A DNA stretch of 64,000 nt from Paeniglutamicibacter sp. Y32M11 (GTDB lineage Bacteria; Actinomycetota; Actinomycetes; Actinomycetales; Micrococcaceae): assembly GCF_019285735.1 (NCBI RefSeq), contig NZ_CP079107.1, positions 2,480,001 through 2,544,000 of the forward strand. Reading direction: 5' to 3'. Both the position numbers and the translations under genes were made by a program. Shown in pieces: positions 51,506 through 60,182 of the stretch (position 1 is its first letter; every line of letters begins with the position of its first letter). The notes under the pieces were generated by a model. It did not search any database. It saw only the letters and a program-made list of their open reading frames with translations, and was not told where the DNA came from.

Positions 51506-52201
51506 TCAGGCGTTGGCCCGGCGCAGTGTGAGGTACGATCCCCCGGCCAGCGCGACGCCAATCACTCCCATGACCAGGGCCAGTCCGGGCACCTTCGTCG
51601 CGGCAAACCAGGAGCCCACTTGGGCCCAGGCGTCATTGAGACCCACCAGTGCCAGCAGGCCAATCACCAGCACCGCGAAGCAGATGCCGGCGATCAGCAG
51701 GCCGGTGGCCTTCCAGCGCATGTATACCGTGGCGCTCCAGAACCCGATCATGAACAGCAGCACCATGGCCACGAAGTAGAACAGGATTTGGATCGCGGCG
51801 TTATTCTCCGCTATCCACCCCAGGGCGAAGATCTGGCCCTTGAAGCCCCAACCGCCGGTGGCAGTTTCCAACAGACCCAGTAGGTAATACAGGATCGAGT
51901 AGCCCAGGGCTAAGGCAGCAAAGATTCCCAGCGTTCCAAGGTAGAAGGTCCGCCGTGAGACGCTCATGGCCTGGGAGAAGGGGAAGGTATAGGTCAGCGA
52001 CTGGATGCCCAGAGCTAGGAAATACCACATGAGGGCCTGGCCGGAACCCGAATAGAGTTCCCCCTCCCTGGCGCTGGCCGGCAGGAGCGCCCAGATGGCC
52101 AGTGTCATGACGGTGGATCCCACCAAGATGACCAGCGGAATCCCCAGGAAGGTCCACCTGTTGATCATTTGCATCTTGGCGACGTTGATGATGCGACTCA
52201 T
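51506..52201 (-). CDS. ABC transporter membrane protein
   Basis: A 231-residue membrane protein with six predicted helices and no known family signature beyond that of ABC-2-like permeases. Helix 1 includes WTFLGIPLVILVGSTVMTLA. Its ATG overlaps the stop of the ATPase gene by 4 bp, so the pair form one exporter. The operon order GntR(YtrA)-ATPase-membrane protein is common in Gram-positive bacteria and often responds to cell-envelope antibiotics. The substrate is not evident. Confidence 0.8.
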   Translation of the reverse strand: MSRIINVAKMQMINRWTFLGIPLVILVGSTVMTLAIWALLPASAREGELYSGSGQALMWYFLALGIQSLTYTFPFSQAMSVSRRTFYLGTLGIFAALALGYSILYYLLGLLETATGGWGFKGQIFALGWIAENNAAIQILFYFVAMVLLFMIGFWSATVYMRWKATGLLIAGICFAVLVIGLLALVGLNDAWAQVGSWFAATKVPGLALVMGVIGVALAGGSYLTLRRANA

Positions 52202-53124
52202 TTGAGGACCTCCAGGAATTCGGTGTTGTCGAGGTTGTGCGTCCCGGCCATGGTGGTGCGTACCACCAGTTGCTGCAGTGGAACGGCGGAGAGTTCGAGC
52301 CCCAGTTCGGCGGCCATGGCCCGCTCGGTATCGCCAAGTCGCGCCCGGATGGTGACGGATGCCAGGGACCCCATGGTGTCCCGGTGTAGTACCTGGTGTC
52401 CGTTGATGAAGGCGTCGACCTTTTCCCGGCTTCCGGTGACGGCCACCGCCGAGCCGCGCAGCGATTCGGCGTCCTCGTTCAGGAGGATACGTCCCTTGTC
52501 GATGACCACCACGTGTTCGAGCAGATTCGCAATCTCGTCGATCAGGTGGGAGGAGAGCACGATGGTGCGCGGGTGTTCGGCAAAGTCTTCAAGCAGTCGA
52601 TCGTAGAAGATCTGCCGGGCCACCGCGTCGAGCCCCAGATATGGCTCGTCGAAGAACGTCACCTCGGCACGGGCGGCCATGCCGATGATCACTCCCACCG
52701 CCGAGAGCTGACCGCGCGAGAGCTTCTTGATGCGTCGCTTCATCGGCAGGGCAAAGTCCTCGATCAGGCGGTCGGCAAGGTCTTGGTCCCAGTTGCCGAA
52801 GAAGAGCGCGGCCGCCGCGAAAGCCTGTCGGGCGTTGAAGTCCTCAGGGTACTTCTGTGACTCGCGGATGAAGCAGATCTTCGCCAGCGTGTCATCGTTT
52901 TCGTAGGGGTTGCGCCCGAAGATCAGTGCCTCTCCGCTACTGGGCAATCCCTGGCCGGTCAGGATCGACATCAGGGTGGTCTTCCCCGCGCCGTTGCGGC
53001 CCAGCAGGCCGTAGATGCGCCCTGCCTCGAGTCGCAGCGAGACATTATCAAGTGCATCTAACTCGCGGTAGGACTTTCTCAGGTTCCTGGCCTCGATGGC
53101 CGGTGCCGGTGTCTCATTCATCAA
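52198..53124 (-). CDS. ABC transporter ATP-binding protein
   Basis: A 308-residue ATPase. Walker A is GRNGAGKTT near residue 43, the signature is LSRGQ, and the Walker B EVTFFDEPYLGLD is followed by SSHLIDE. About 80 residues follow the ATPase domain, as in exporters of the CcmA/YtrB type. It overlaps the regulator upstream and the permease downstream by 4 bp each and is the central gene of a three-gene operon. Confidence 0.9.
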   Translation of the reverse strand: MMNETPAPAIEARNLRKSYRELDALDNVSLRLEAGRIYGLLGRNGAGKTTLMSILTGQGLPSSGEALIFGRNPYENDDTLAKICFIRESQKYPEDFNARQAFAAAALFFGNWDQDLADRLIEDFALPMKRRIKKLSRGQLSAVGVIIGMAARAEVTFFDEPYLGLDAVARQIFYDRLLEDFAEHPRTIVLSSHLIDEIANLLEHVVVIDKGRILLNEDAESLRGSAVAVTGSREKVDAFINGHQVLHRDTMGSLASVTIRARLGDTERAMAAELGLELSAVPLQQLVVRTTMAGTHNLDNTEFLEVLK

Positions 53125-53510
53125 AGAACACTTCCTTCGGTTGCCGCGGCGCTCAGGGATTCGTGAACCATCACGGCGAGCTGCTCCGCGTTGATTCCCA
53201 GTTTGCGGGCCTCACGGGCCAGTGGCTGGACGTATTGATGCTGGAAAGCGCTGCGCCGATCTGCCATCAGCTTCTCGCGGGCGCCGGTGGCGACAAACAT
53301 GCCGATTCCCCGTTTCTTGTATAGGATCCCGCTTTCCACCAAGAGGTTGACTCCCTTAGCGGCAGTGGCCGGATTGATGCGGTAGTAGGCCGCGAACTCG
53401 TTGGTCGATGGGACCTGGCTCTCTTCGGCCATGGTTCCGGCAACGATCTCCGATTCGATCAGTTCAGCGATCTGGATGAAGATCGGCCGCGAATCGTCAA
53501 TAACTGCCAC
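53121..53510 (-). CDS. GntR-family regulator, YtrA subfamily
   Basis: A 129-residue regulator with a winged helix (IFIQIAELIESEIVAGTM, then VPSTNEFAAYYRINPATAAKGVNLLVESGIL in part) and a short C-terminal dimerisation region, the layout of the YtrA group. I took the GTG at 53510 since GAGG lies 9 nt upstream and YtrA proteins start there; the frame is open to 53543. It heads its own ABC-transporter operon, as is usual for YtrA. Probably a repressor of the operon. Confidence 0.85.
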   Translation of the reverse strand: MAVIDDSRPIFIQIAELIESEIVAGTMAEESQVPSTNEFAAYYRINPATAAKGVNLLVESGILYKKRGIGMFVATGAREKLMADRRSAFQHQYVQPLAREARKLGINAEQLAVMVHESLSAAATEGSVL

Positions 53511-53553
53511 GTCGGCCAACCTCACTCGAAACGCAACGACCACGCCCGCCTAG

Positions 53554-53585
53554 TTGGTTATGTGGTTCATTACTCATGTAACTAA
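53554..53585. promoter_or_regulatory. Candidate YtrA-type operator
   Basis: TTGGTTA (53554-53560) and TAACTAA (53579-53585) form an imperfect inverted repeat (six of seven) with an 18-bp spacer, 44 bp upstream of the regulator gene. Confidence 0.4.
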
Positions 53586-53685
53586 CCTAGGGCCGAGCCT
53601 TTCCCCTGTCAACCCCTTCTCGCCACCACAGAGCTTCGCGCCACGCCCAGATTCCGACGACATGGGCCCGAGATAGCGCGGCAGC

Positions 53686-53746
53686 AAAAAGCCCGGCCGC
53701 ACCTCGCTGGCGTTCGCATGGCGAAACCAGTGACGTGCGACCGGGC
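53686..53746 (-). terminator. Rho-independent terminator of the dedA-like gene
   Basis: On the minus strand GCCCGGTCGCAC (53746-53735) pairs with GTGCGGCCGGGC (53702-53691) with one wobble, followed by TTTTT (53690-53686). Inner CTGG/CCAG and TTCGC/GCGAA pairing extends it. Confidence 0.8.
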
Positions 53747-53771
53747 CAGGGCCCTGCTGCGGCGAAGAGGA

Positions 53772-54470
53772 CTAGTTGGCGGTTTCGCGCTCCCGCGCCG
53801 CCGACTTCTTGGCCCGTGTTTTGCGAATCTTGAGCACCAGCCAGAGCACCAGCAAGAGGACGACCACCACGATGACAATCTTCTGGAAGATCCCGGCGTA
53901 GGCCTCAACGATGTGCCAGTTCTCCCCCAAGAAGTACCCGGAGAGCACGAAGATGGAGTTCCAGATCAGCGAACCGGCAGCGGTGAGCCCCAAGAACTTG
54001 CCCTGATGCATCTTGGTGATGCCGGCGGGAATGGAGATCAGCGAACGGAAAATCGGAATCATCCGGCCAAAGAACACGGCCTTGGCGCCGTTGCGCTCAA
54101 ACCAGCCCTCAACCTTATCAACGTCGTCGAGTTCCACCAGTGGCAACCAACCGAAAATCGCGCGCGTGCGGTTGCGGCCCAGGGCCCGGCCCACCCAATA
54201 CAGGGCGTAGGCGCCAACGATCGAGCCGATCGTTGTCCACAGCAGCGCCTCAAAAAGCGTGAAGGATCCGCGGCTGGCGGTGAATCCTGCCAGCGGCAGG
54301 ATGACCTCGGAGGGCAGGGGTGGGAAGAGGTTCTCCAAGGCGATGGCCAGGGCTGCCCCGGGGGCGCCGATCACCTCCATCAGCTGAACTGCCCAGTCGG
54401 CGAAACGAGTAATCAGGCTGCCGTCGGTTGCTTCGGCGGGTGCGGCCTGTAGCGCAATCAAGATAGTCAT
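53772..54470 (-). CDS. DedA family membrane protein
   Basis: A 232-residue membrane protein of the DedA/SNARE-associated family. The family core is visible as ALENLFPPLPSEVILPLAG near residue 46, then GRALGRNRTRAIFGW, FFGRMIPIFRSLISIPAGITKM, and GSLIWNSIFVLSGYFLG. DedA proteins act in membrane lipid balance, as flippase-like transporters. The C-terminus is basic. The ATG lies at 54470. It is a single gene with its own terminator. Confidence 0.92.
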   Translation of the reverse strand: MTILIALQAAPAEATDGSLITRFADWAVQLMEVIGAPGAALAIALENLFPPLPSEVILPLAGFTASRGSFTLFEALLWTTIGSIVGAYALYWVGRALGRNRTRAIFGWLPLVELDDVDKVEGWFERNGAKAVFFGRMIPIFRSLISIPAGITKMHQGKFLGLTAAGSLIWNSIFVLSGYFLGENWHIVEAYAGIFQKIVIVVVVLLLVLWLVLKIRKTRAKKSAARERETAN

Positions 54471-54618
54471 TACCTTTCAGTCTCCCCTAAGCCCGCCGAT
54501 TCCTCCCGCGTGGCGGAATGAATGTGGCCAAAAACTCACCACAACTCATCGCACCTGCGGATCCAGCCAGCACCAATTACTTCCCCACCAGCGGGTGCCC
54601 ACTTGTTAGAGTGAGCCG

Positions 54619-55143
54619 ATGGGAAGCTACAACTCACCGCAGCCAGCGGTCATTCGGATGTTTGTCGACTACGCGGACACCGTGCTGTGGATAGCTGAGC
54701 CCATCGACTATACGGACACGGCGCTGAGCGTCGAGCTGGTCGCTGCCCTACGGGCGTGGGAGGCGGACTTCTACGCTTCGCTCAACGGCGACTACGGGTT
54801 CCGCACCGCTGAACTTGCCCTGGTCCACTCGGCCGAAGGTCAGCGCCTGGCACAGCGGGTGGCCGGGGAGCTCGGGCACGGTTTTGTCATCGATCACCAA
54901 GGCGACGAAGGGCCCGCGTCCCCTCGCTATCTGCACAGCGATCACCCCGCCAGCAACCCGGAAGCCGCACGGTGTTTCACGGCGCTCTGTGCCGCAGCGC
55001 AGAAACAGGTTGATGAACTCGCCGCCCTGGCCCAGGAAGGCGGACTCTACTTCTCTTCACCGCGCACCGGTGAAGAGTTCCCCTCACGGCCGCGGCGCAC
55101 GAGACCCGGGCGCACCCAACGCCGGCTAGAGCCCACCGGGTAG
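54619..55143 (+). CDS. Hypothetical protein
   Basis: A 174-residue protein I do not recognise. The first 80 residues contain a Trp/Tyr-rich core (FVDYADTVLWIAEPIDYTDTALS), then a helical stretch (LVHSAEGQRLAQRVAGELG) and the C-terminus is basic and rich in Arg/Pro. No signal peptide or membrane helix. It starts at the ATG at 54619. Its 3' end overlaps the convergent oxidoreductase gene by 18 bp, which supports it being a real but loosely conserved gene. Confidence 0.6.
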   Translation: MGSYNSPQPAVIRMFVDYADTVLWIAEPIDYTDTALSVELVAALRAWEADFYASLNGDYGFRTAELALVHSAEGQRLAQRVAGELGHGFVIDHQGDEGPASPRYLHSDHPASNPEAARCFTALCAAAQKQVDELAALAQEGGLYFSSPRTGEEFPSRPRRTRPGRTQRRLEPTG

Positions 55144-56334
55144 AAGTGCCTCCGCCCCGCGTTGCTCACCCGTGCCGTGCCGCTGCGCCCCTGGGGGTTC
55201 GGCGGACATGCTCACTCCCGCTCCGCCGGCGGCCGCGCTCTGTTCGATGGCAGCCAATACCCGCTGGACCTCAAGTCCGTCATCGAAGGACGGTGAAGCG
55301 GTGGTTCCATCGGTTATGGCGAGCAGGAAGTCACGTAGTTCATGCGTGAAGGTGTCGGCCCAACCCAGCACGTGGCCCGTGGGCCACCACCCGTCAAGAT
55401 ACGGGTGCTCCGGTTCGGTGACAAGGATGGTCCTAAATCCCTGCTCCCCCGCCGGTGCATCGCGAGAGTACACCTGCAGATGGTTCAGCGACTCCAGGTC
55501 AAAGGACAGGGCACCAAGCGAACCATACATCTCAATCCGCAGGGCATTTTTTCTACCCGTGGCCATCCGCGTGGCCTCCACGCTCGCCACCGCCCCGTTC
55601 TCCAGCTGAAGAGTTGACCACATGGCATCATCCACGCTTACCTCCTCCTCTCCGCGGGGACCCGGGCGCCGGGTGACAAACGTGCGGCTGGTGGCCGAGA
55701 CGCTGGTGACTTCAACGCCGGTGAGGAATCGAACCTGATCCACCGCGTGCGAGCCCAGGTCCCCCAGCGCTCCGGATCCCGCATCCTGTTTGCGCAGCCG
55801 CCAGCTCATCGGAGACTGATCGTCACTGAGCCAATCCTGGTAGTAGCGCAGATTCAGCTGACGGATCTCCCCCAGTTTCCCCTCGGCCACCATGCTCCGG
55901 GCCAGCGCCAGTGCCGGAACACGGCGGTAGTTGAAGCCCAGCATCGACACCACGCCGGTCTCGGCCGCCTCCCGCGCGGCCGTAGCCATGGCCTGAGCCT
56001 CGGGGACCGAATTGGCCAACGGCTTTTCCACCAGCACGTGCTTGCCGTGCGCCAACGCAAAAAGCGCGATTTCGGCGTGCAGGGCGCCCGGCGTGCAGAT
56101 ATCAACGATGTTGATGTCTTCGCGCAGGATCGTGGCCCGCCAATCGGTACTCGATTCCTTCCACCCGTAACGACGCGCGGAGGTTTCAACGGCGGCGCCG
56201 TTGGTGCCAACCAGCACGCGCATCACCACGGGTGGGGTATCGAAGGCGGCGTTCACGTTACGCCAGCCCAGCGAGTGGGCCTTGCCCATGAACGAATGGC
56301 CAATCACTGCAACGCCGAGGGCCAATCCGGCCAT
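55126..56334 (-). CDS. Gfo/Idh/MocA family oxidoreductase
   Basis: A 402-residue NAD(P)-dependent sugar or inositol dehydrogenase. The Rossmann loop is GVAVIGHSFMGKAH; the catalytic lysine lies in VLVEKPLANS. The substrate-domain segment MSWRLRKQDAGSGALGDLGSHAVD is well conserved in the family. The ATG at 56334 has AGGAGG 6 nt upstream. It is the last gene of the sugar-importer operon; together with the isomerase-like gene across the divergent promoter it probably acts on the imported polyol or sugar. The exact substrate is unknown. Confidence 0.9.
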   Translation of the reverse strand: MAGLALGVAVIGHSFMGKAHSLGWRNVNAAFDTPPVVMRVLVGTNGAAVETSARRYGWKESSTDWRATILREDINIVDICTPGALHAEIALFALAHGKHVLVEKPLANSVPEAQAMATAAREAAETGVVSMLGFNYRRVPALALARSMVAEGKLGEIRQLNLRYYQDWLSDDQSPMSWRLRKQDAGSGALGDLGSHAVDQVRFLTGVEVTSVSATSRTFVTRRPGPRGEEEVSVDDAMWSTLQLENGAVASVEATRMATGRKNALRIEMYGSLGALSFDLESLNHLQVYSRDAPAGEQGFRTILVTEPEHPYLDGWWPTGHVLGWADTFTHELRDFLLAITDGTTASPSFDDGLEVQRVLAAIEQSAAAGGAGVSMSAEPPGAQRHGTGEQRGAEALLPGGL

Positions 56335-56348
56335 GTGATCCTCCTGGT

Positions 56349-56374
56349 GGTTGTCGTGTTTGGTTGTCGTGTTT
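56349..56374. repeat. Tandem 13-bp duplication
   Basis: GGTTGTCGTGTTT occurs twice in a row (56349-56361 and 56362-56374), followed by a partial GGTT. It lies in the 58-bp gap between the oxidoreductase and the binding-protein genes. Confidence 0.7.
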
Positions 56375-56392
56375 GGTTCAGCAGGTCGTAAT

Positions 56393-57454
56393 TTAGGACT
56401 CGAAGGCCGTCGGCAGGTACTTTTCGACATTGTCCTTGGTAACAACTGCCGCGTAGAGCACGATTTGGCGTGGGATCTCGATGTCTAGCAGGTCCCCCAG
56501 CGCCTTGTCTTGGGCCACGAGGCGGGCCACCCGCACACCATCGGCTGCCTGATAGGCCGGGTAGACGGTGGTGGCCTTCACGACCGATGTTCCCGACTGG
56601 ATCTCGCGCATCATGTTGGCCGAGCCGCCGTTGCCGACCATGAAGAATTCGTCGCGGTCTGCGGCCTTGATGGCGGCCAAAACGCCAACACCTTGATCAT
56701 CGTCATGGTTCCAGATGGCGTCCAATTGCGGTGCAGCCTGGAGGAGATTCGATGCTGCCTTCTCGCCGGATTCCACGGTGAATTCGGCCGGGACCCGGTT
56801 GGAGACCTTGAGCCCGCACTTTTCCAGCGCGTCCTTAAAACCACGACTACGGTCCTGGGTCAGCGGCAGCGAGTCGATGCCCGGGATCTCCCCAATCTTG
56901 GCATCCTTCTTGCCGTCGAGCTCCTTGCAGATGAAGTCTCCGGCCGAGACCCCCACACCATAGTTATCCCCCAGTACCGTCACCCTCGATGACTGGGAGG
57001 TACTGAATTCACGGTCGACGTTGATGACAGGAATACCGGCGTCCATGGCCTTTTGCGCGACCTGGGTGAGCGCCGCCCCGTCGAAGGGCAGCAGGACGAT
57101 GGCGTCGACCTTGTCGTTGATCATGGTCTCAACCTGGCTGATCTGGACACTGACGTCGTTGGTGCCCTCGGCGACCTTCAGCTCGACGTCCGGGTACTCC
57201 TTGGCGGTTTCAACGGCTAAATCGGTCATCGCTGCCATAAAGCCGTGGTCCGCCGCCGGAACGGAGAAGCCGATAGTGACCTTCTTGCCTTCCTCGGCGT
57301 TGGATCCTGCAGCTACCGGTGCCGCGGCAGCGGCGCCGGTGGGCGTGGTCGCGGCCGGGGCATTGGAAACGCAGGCGGTGAGCATGAAGGCGGAGGAAGC
57401 CAGCAGGGCTGCGGCTCCGAGCATTTTCTTCGATCCTGAGTTGGGCTTGAACAT
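56393..57454 (-). CDS. Sugar ABC transporter substrate-binding lipoprotein (RbsB-like)
   Basis: A 353-residue periplasmic-binding-like lipoprotein. The lipobox is FMLTACVSN near residue 27. The mature part follows the ribose-binding (PBP1) pattern: KVTIGFSVPAADHGFMAAM, LLPFDGAALTQVAQKAMDAGIPVINVDRE given in part, and DAIWNHDDDQGVG. It anchors outside the membrane and delivers a sugar or polyol to the permease encoded next. It is the third gene of the operon. Confidence 0.92.
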   Translation of the reverse strand: MFKPNSGSKKMLGAAALLASSAFMLTACVSNAPAATTPTGAAAAAPVAAGSNAEEGKKVTIGFSVPAADHGFMAAMTDLAVETAKEYPDVELKVAEGTNDVSVQISQVETMINDKVDAIVLLPFDGAALTQVAQKAMDAGIPVINVDREFSTSQSSRVTVLGDNYGVGVSAGDFICKELDGKKDAKIGEIPGIDSLPLTQDRSRGFKDALEKCGLKVSNRVPAEFTVESGEKAASNLLQAAPQLDAIWNHDDDQGVGVLAAIKAADRDEFFMVGNGGSANMMREIQSGTSVVKATTVYPAYQAADGVRVARLVAQDKALGDLLDIEIPRQIVLYAAVVTKDNVEKYLPTAFES

Positions 57455-57506
57455 TATTTCTCCTTCGAAACAGGGTGCGGTGCGGTTCTGGACGGGGTGG
57501 AGCGGA

Positions 57507-58535
57507 TCAGGTACGTGAGGCGCGGTTGGCCAGCTGGCGCTGAATCAGGACGGCGATCACGATGATGGCGCCCTTGGCCACAAGCTGAACCGAGAGCGAG
57601 AGGTTGTTCAGAGTGAAAATATTGGTCAGCGTGGAGAAGATCAGCACGCCAAGTACCGTGCCGAAGATCGATCCGCGCCCACCGGTGAGCAGGGTTCCGC
57701 CGATGACAACAGCGGCAATCACATCGAGTTCCAAACCCGTGCCGTGGGTGGCACTGCCCGTGGTGGTCCGCGCCATGAGCATCAACGCACCGATGCCTGC
57801 GCACAGCCCGGCGAGCGCGTAGATCGCCATGGTGTGGCGTTCAACCTTGATGCCCGCCAAGCGAGCGGCCTCCGGATTGCCGCCGATGGCGAAGGTACGC
57901 CGTCCAAAGGTGGTCCGATTGAGCAGTACCCAGCCGGCGATGGCAACAAAAACGAAGATCAGCACGATGACCGGGACACCTAAGACGTCGCCACCCACCG
58001 CCTCAAGGAATCCGTCGGTGGTGATGATCTGGGTCTTTTTGTCCGAGATGATCTCCGCTAGACCGCGGGCGGCGGCCATCATGGCGAGCGTGGTGATGAA
58101 TGAAACGACCTTGCCATAGGCGATCAAGATCCCATTAATCAGTCCGGCCGCGGCTCCGACGGCCATCGCCGTCAGCGCCATAAAGATCCACGAGGTGGAA
58201 TCCGCGAAGGCCTGACCCGAGACGGTTGTTGCCCAGACCGCCGATAGCGCCAAGATGGCGCCAACGGACAGATCGATCCCGGCGATGGTGATCACGAAGG
58301 TCGCCCCGATACTGACCACACCGGTGACGGCGGCCAGTCGAAGAATGGTCATCATGTTGTTGGAGTCGGCGAACCTGTCACCGGCGGTGACAGCGCCCAG
58401 GATACAGAGCAGTATCAAGGCGAAGATCAGCCCCATATTCCGGCGCAGTCCCGCATCAAGCAACCACTTCAGCGCACTGCGCCGCGGCGGGGTGAAGGCT
58501 GTGCGTGTCGGCTGAAGCTCGGTTGATGCGCTCAT
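57507..58535 (-). CDS. Sugar ABC transporter permease (RbsC-like)
   Basis: A 342-residue permease of the BPD_transp_2 family with about ten helices. GIDLSVGAILALSAVWA near residue 88 and GRRTFAIGGNPEAARLAGI near residue 215 are signature segments; the EAA-like loop is present as usual. The end is FTLNNLSLSVQLVAKGAIIVIAVLIQR in part. Its ATG overlaps the ATPase stop by 4 bp. It is the membrane component of the RbsABC-type importer. Confidence 0.92.
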   Translation of the reverse strand: MSASTELQPTRTAFTPPRRSALKWLLDAGLRRNMGLIFALILLCILGAVTAGDRFADSNNMMTILRLAAVTGVVSIGATFVITIAGIDLSVGAILALSAVWATTVSGQAFADSTSWIFMALTAMAVGAAAGLINGILIAYGKVVSFITTLAMMAAARGLAEIISDKKTQIITTDGFLEAVGGDVLGVPVIVLIFVFVAIAGWVLLNRTTFGRRTFAIGGNPEAARLAGIKVERHTMAIYALAGLCAGIGALMLMARTTTGSATHGTGLELDVIAAVVIGGTLLTGGRGSIFGTVLGVLIFSTLTNIFTLNNLSLSVQLVAKGAIIVIAVLIQRQLANRASRT

Positions 58536-60070
58536 AGTGTTGTCCCTTCCATCACGAGGTCAAGAATTTGGTGTTCACTCAATTGAGCGGCCGGCGCACG
58601 GTGCACAATCCGGTTTTCGGAAACAACGAGAACTTGATGGCAGAGCCCCAACACTTCCTCGAGTTCGCTGGAGACCACGATGATCGCGATCCCTGATCGC
58701 GACAGCTCGGAGATGAGCGCGTAGATTTCGCTGCGCGCCCCCACATCGACCCCGCGCGTCGGTTCATCGAGCAGCAGTACTCGGCAGCCATGCGAAAGCC
58801 ACCGGCCCAGGACGATCTTCTGCTGGTTACCGCCCGAGAGGGTGCGTGCCTCACGCAGTGGGTCCGCCGGACGCAGCTGGAGCCTGGAGATCTGTTCCAT
58901 GCTGGCTTGATATTCGCGTTTGCCCGACGTGAATCCGGCGCTGGCATACCGCCCGATGCTCGCCAACGTGAAGTTTGCCGCCAACGTGTCATCAAGCAGG
59001 AGTGCTTGACTCTTGCGTTCCTCGGGGCAGAGCCCCATGCCGGCGTTAACGGCCGAAACCGTGGATCCGGGACGTAGTTTGCGCCCGTCAAGGTGAACTG
59101 TGCCCGAGACGGGCTTGCTGCTGCCGTAGATGGCTCCCAGGATTTCCGAGCGTCCAGATCCGACCAACCCCGCTAGTCCCAGGATTTCCCCTGCTGCCAC
59201 GTTCAGGGTGATGGGCTCACTGCCCGAGGTCACGACAAGGTTGTTGACCTCCAGGATTTTCGGTGCCTCGGCGCTCACGGGTACCAGCGCCGGGAAGATG
59301 TTGCTGATTACTCGCCCCGTCATGAGCTTGATCAGCTCAGCGTTGGGGGTTTGCGACACCAACAGGTTTGATGCCACCGCGGTGCCGTCCTTCAACACGG
59401 TTATCCGATCACCGATCTGCCGAATTTCTTCGAGTCGGTGCGAAATGTAGATGACAGCGACGCCGCTGGCCGTCAGGGCACGCACCGTATCAAAAAGGTT
59501 GCGGACTTCTTCGGAGTCCAGCACCGCGGACGGCTCATCCATAACGATCAGCCGGACATCACGTGAGAGCGCACGAGCCATCGAGACGATTTGCTGGCCC
59601 GCCGCGGAGAGTTCACCGACCTCCATGTCTGGCGAAATTTCCGTGTGCCCCAATCGGCTCAACAGCTTGGCGGCGCCTTGATGCTCTGTCTTTCGCGAAC
59701 TAAATCCGGCCCGGGATTTTTCGTGACCCAGGAAAATGTTCTCCGCCACGGTCAAAGATTCCACCAGATCCAGTTCCTGGTACATGGTTCCGATGCCGGC
59801 TTTGATCGCATCGTCCGGGGTGGAAAAATCAACTTCGCTGCCGTCAAGCATAATTTGGCCGGCGTTGGGTTGATGGACACCGGCCAGCACCTTGATCAGC
59901 GTAGATTTGCCGGCCCCGTTCTGTCCCAACAGGCAATGGACCTCGCCGGCGACTACCTCAAAGGCAACCTCGCGCAGGGCAACGATGCCGGGGAAACGCT
60001 TTTCGATACCCCGCATTTCCAGCAACGTACCGCCGCCTGGCGCATGGTGGGTAACTTCATCGAGGCTCAT
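58532..60070 (-). CDS. Sugar ABC transporter ATP-binding protein (RbsA-like)
   Basis: A 512-residue fused double ATPase. The first domain has Walker A GQNGAGKS and signature-like LSAAGQQIVSMARAL; the second has GLVGSGRSE and LSGGNQQKIVLGRWL, followed by DEPTRGVDVGARSEIYAL. The second Walker A is degenerate, as usual for RbsA-type ATPases. The ATG at 60070 starts the operon. The divergent ROK repressor lies 112 bp away and probably controls it. Confidence 0.93.
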   Translation of the reverse strand: MSLDEVTHHAPGGGTLLEMRGIEKRFPGIVALREVAFEVVAGEVHCLLGQNGAGKSTLIKVLAGVHQPNAGQIMLDGSEVDFSTPDDAIKAGIGTMYQELDLVESLTVAENIFLGHEKSRAGFSSRKTEHQGAAKLLSRLGHTEISPDMEVGELSAAGQQIVSMARALSRDVRLIVMDEPSAVLDSEEVRNLFDTVRALTASGVAVIYISHRLEEIRQIGDRITVLKDGTAVASNLLVSQTPNAELIKLMTGRVISNIFPALVPVSAEAPKILEVNNLVVTSGSEPITLNVAAGEILGLAGLVGSGRSEILGAIYGSSKPVSGTVHLDGRKLRPGSTVSAVNAGMGLCPEERKSQALLLDDTLAANFTLASIGRYASAGFTSGKREYQASMEQISRLQLRPADPLREARTLSGGNQQKIVLGRWLSHGCRVLLLDEPTRGVDVGARSEIYALISELSRSGIAIIVVSSELEEVLGLCHQVLVVSENRIVHRAPAAQLSEHQILDLVMEGTTL

Positions 60071-60088
60071 AGTGATGCACGTTACACA

Positions 60089-60121
60089 GACTTTTGATTA
60101 TTGTCGAGCAAAAGTCGACAA
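60089..60121. promoter_or_regulatory. Overlapping inverted repeats, candidate ROK operator
   Basis: TTGTCGA (60101-60107) and TCGACAA (60115-60121) are perfect inverted arms around GCAAAAG. GACTTTTG (60089-60096) and CAAAAGTC (60109-60116) form a second perfect pair that overlaps the first. They lie midway between the importer and the ROK gene, so both promoters could be covered. Confidence 0.6.
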
Positions 60122-60182
60122 CTTAAACTCATTAGTTGTGACGGGCACTACATCTTCTGCGTCAATATGCTTCACTAGAACC

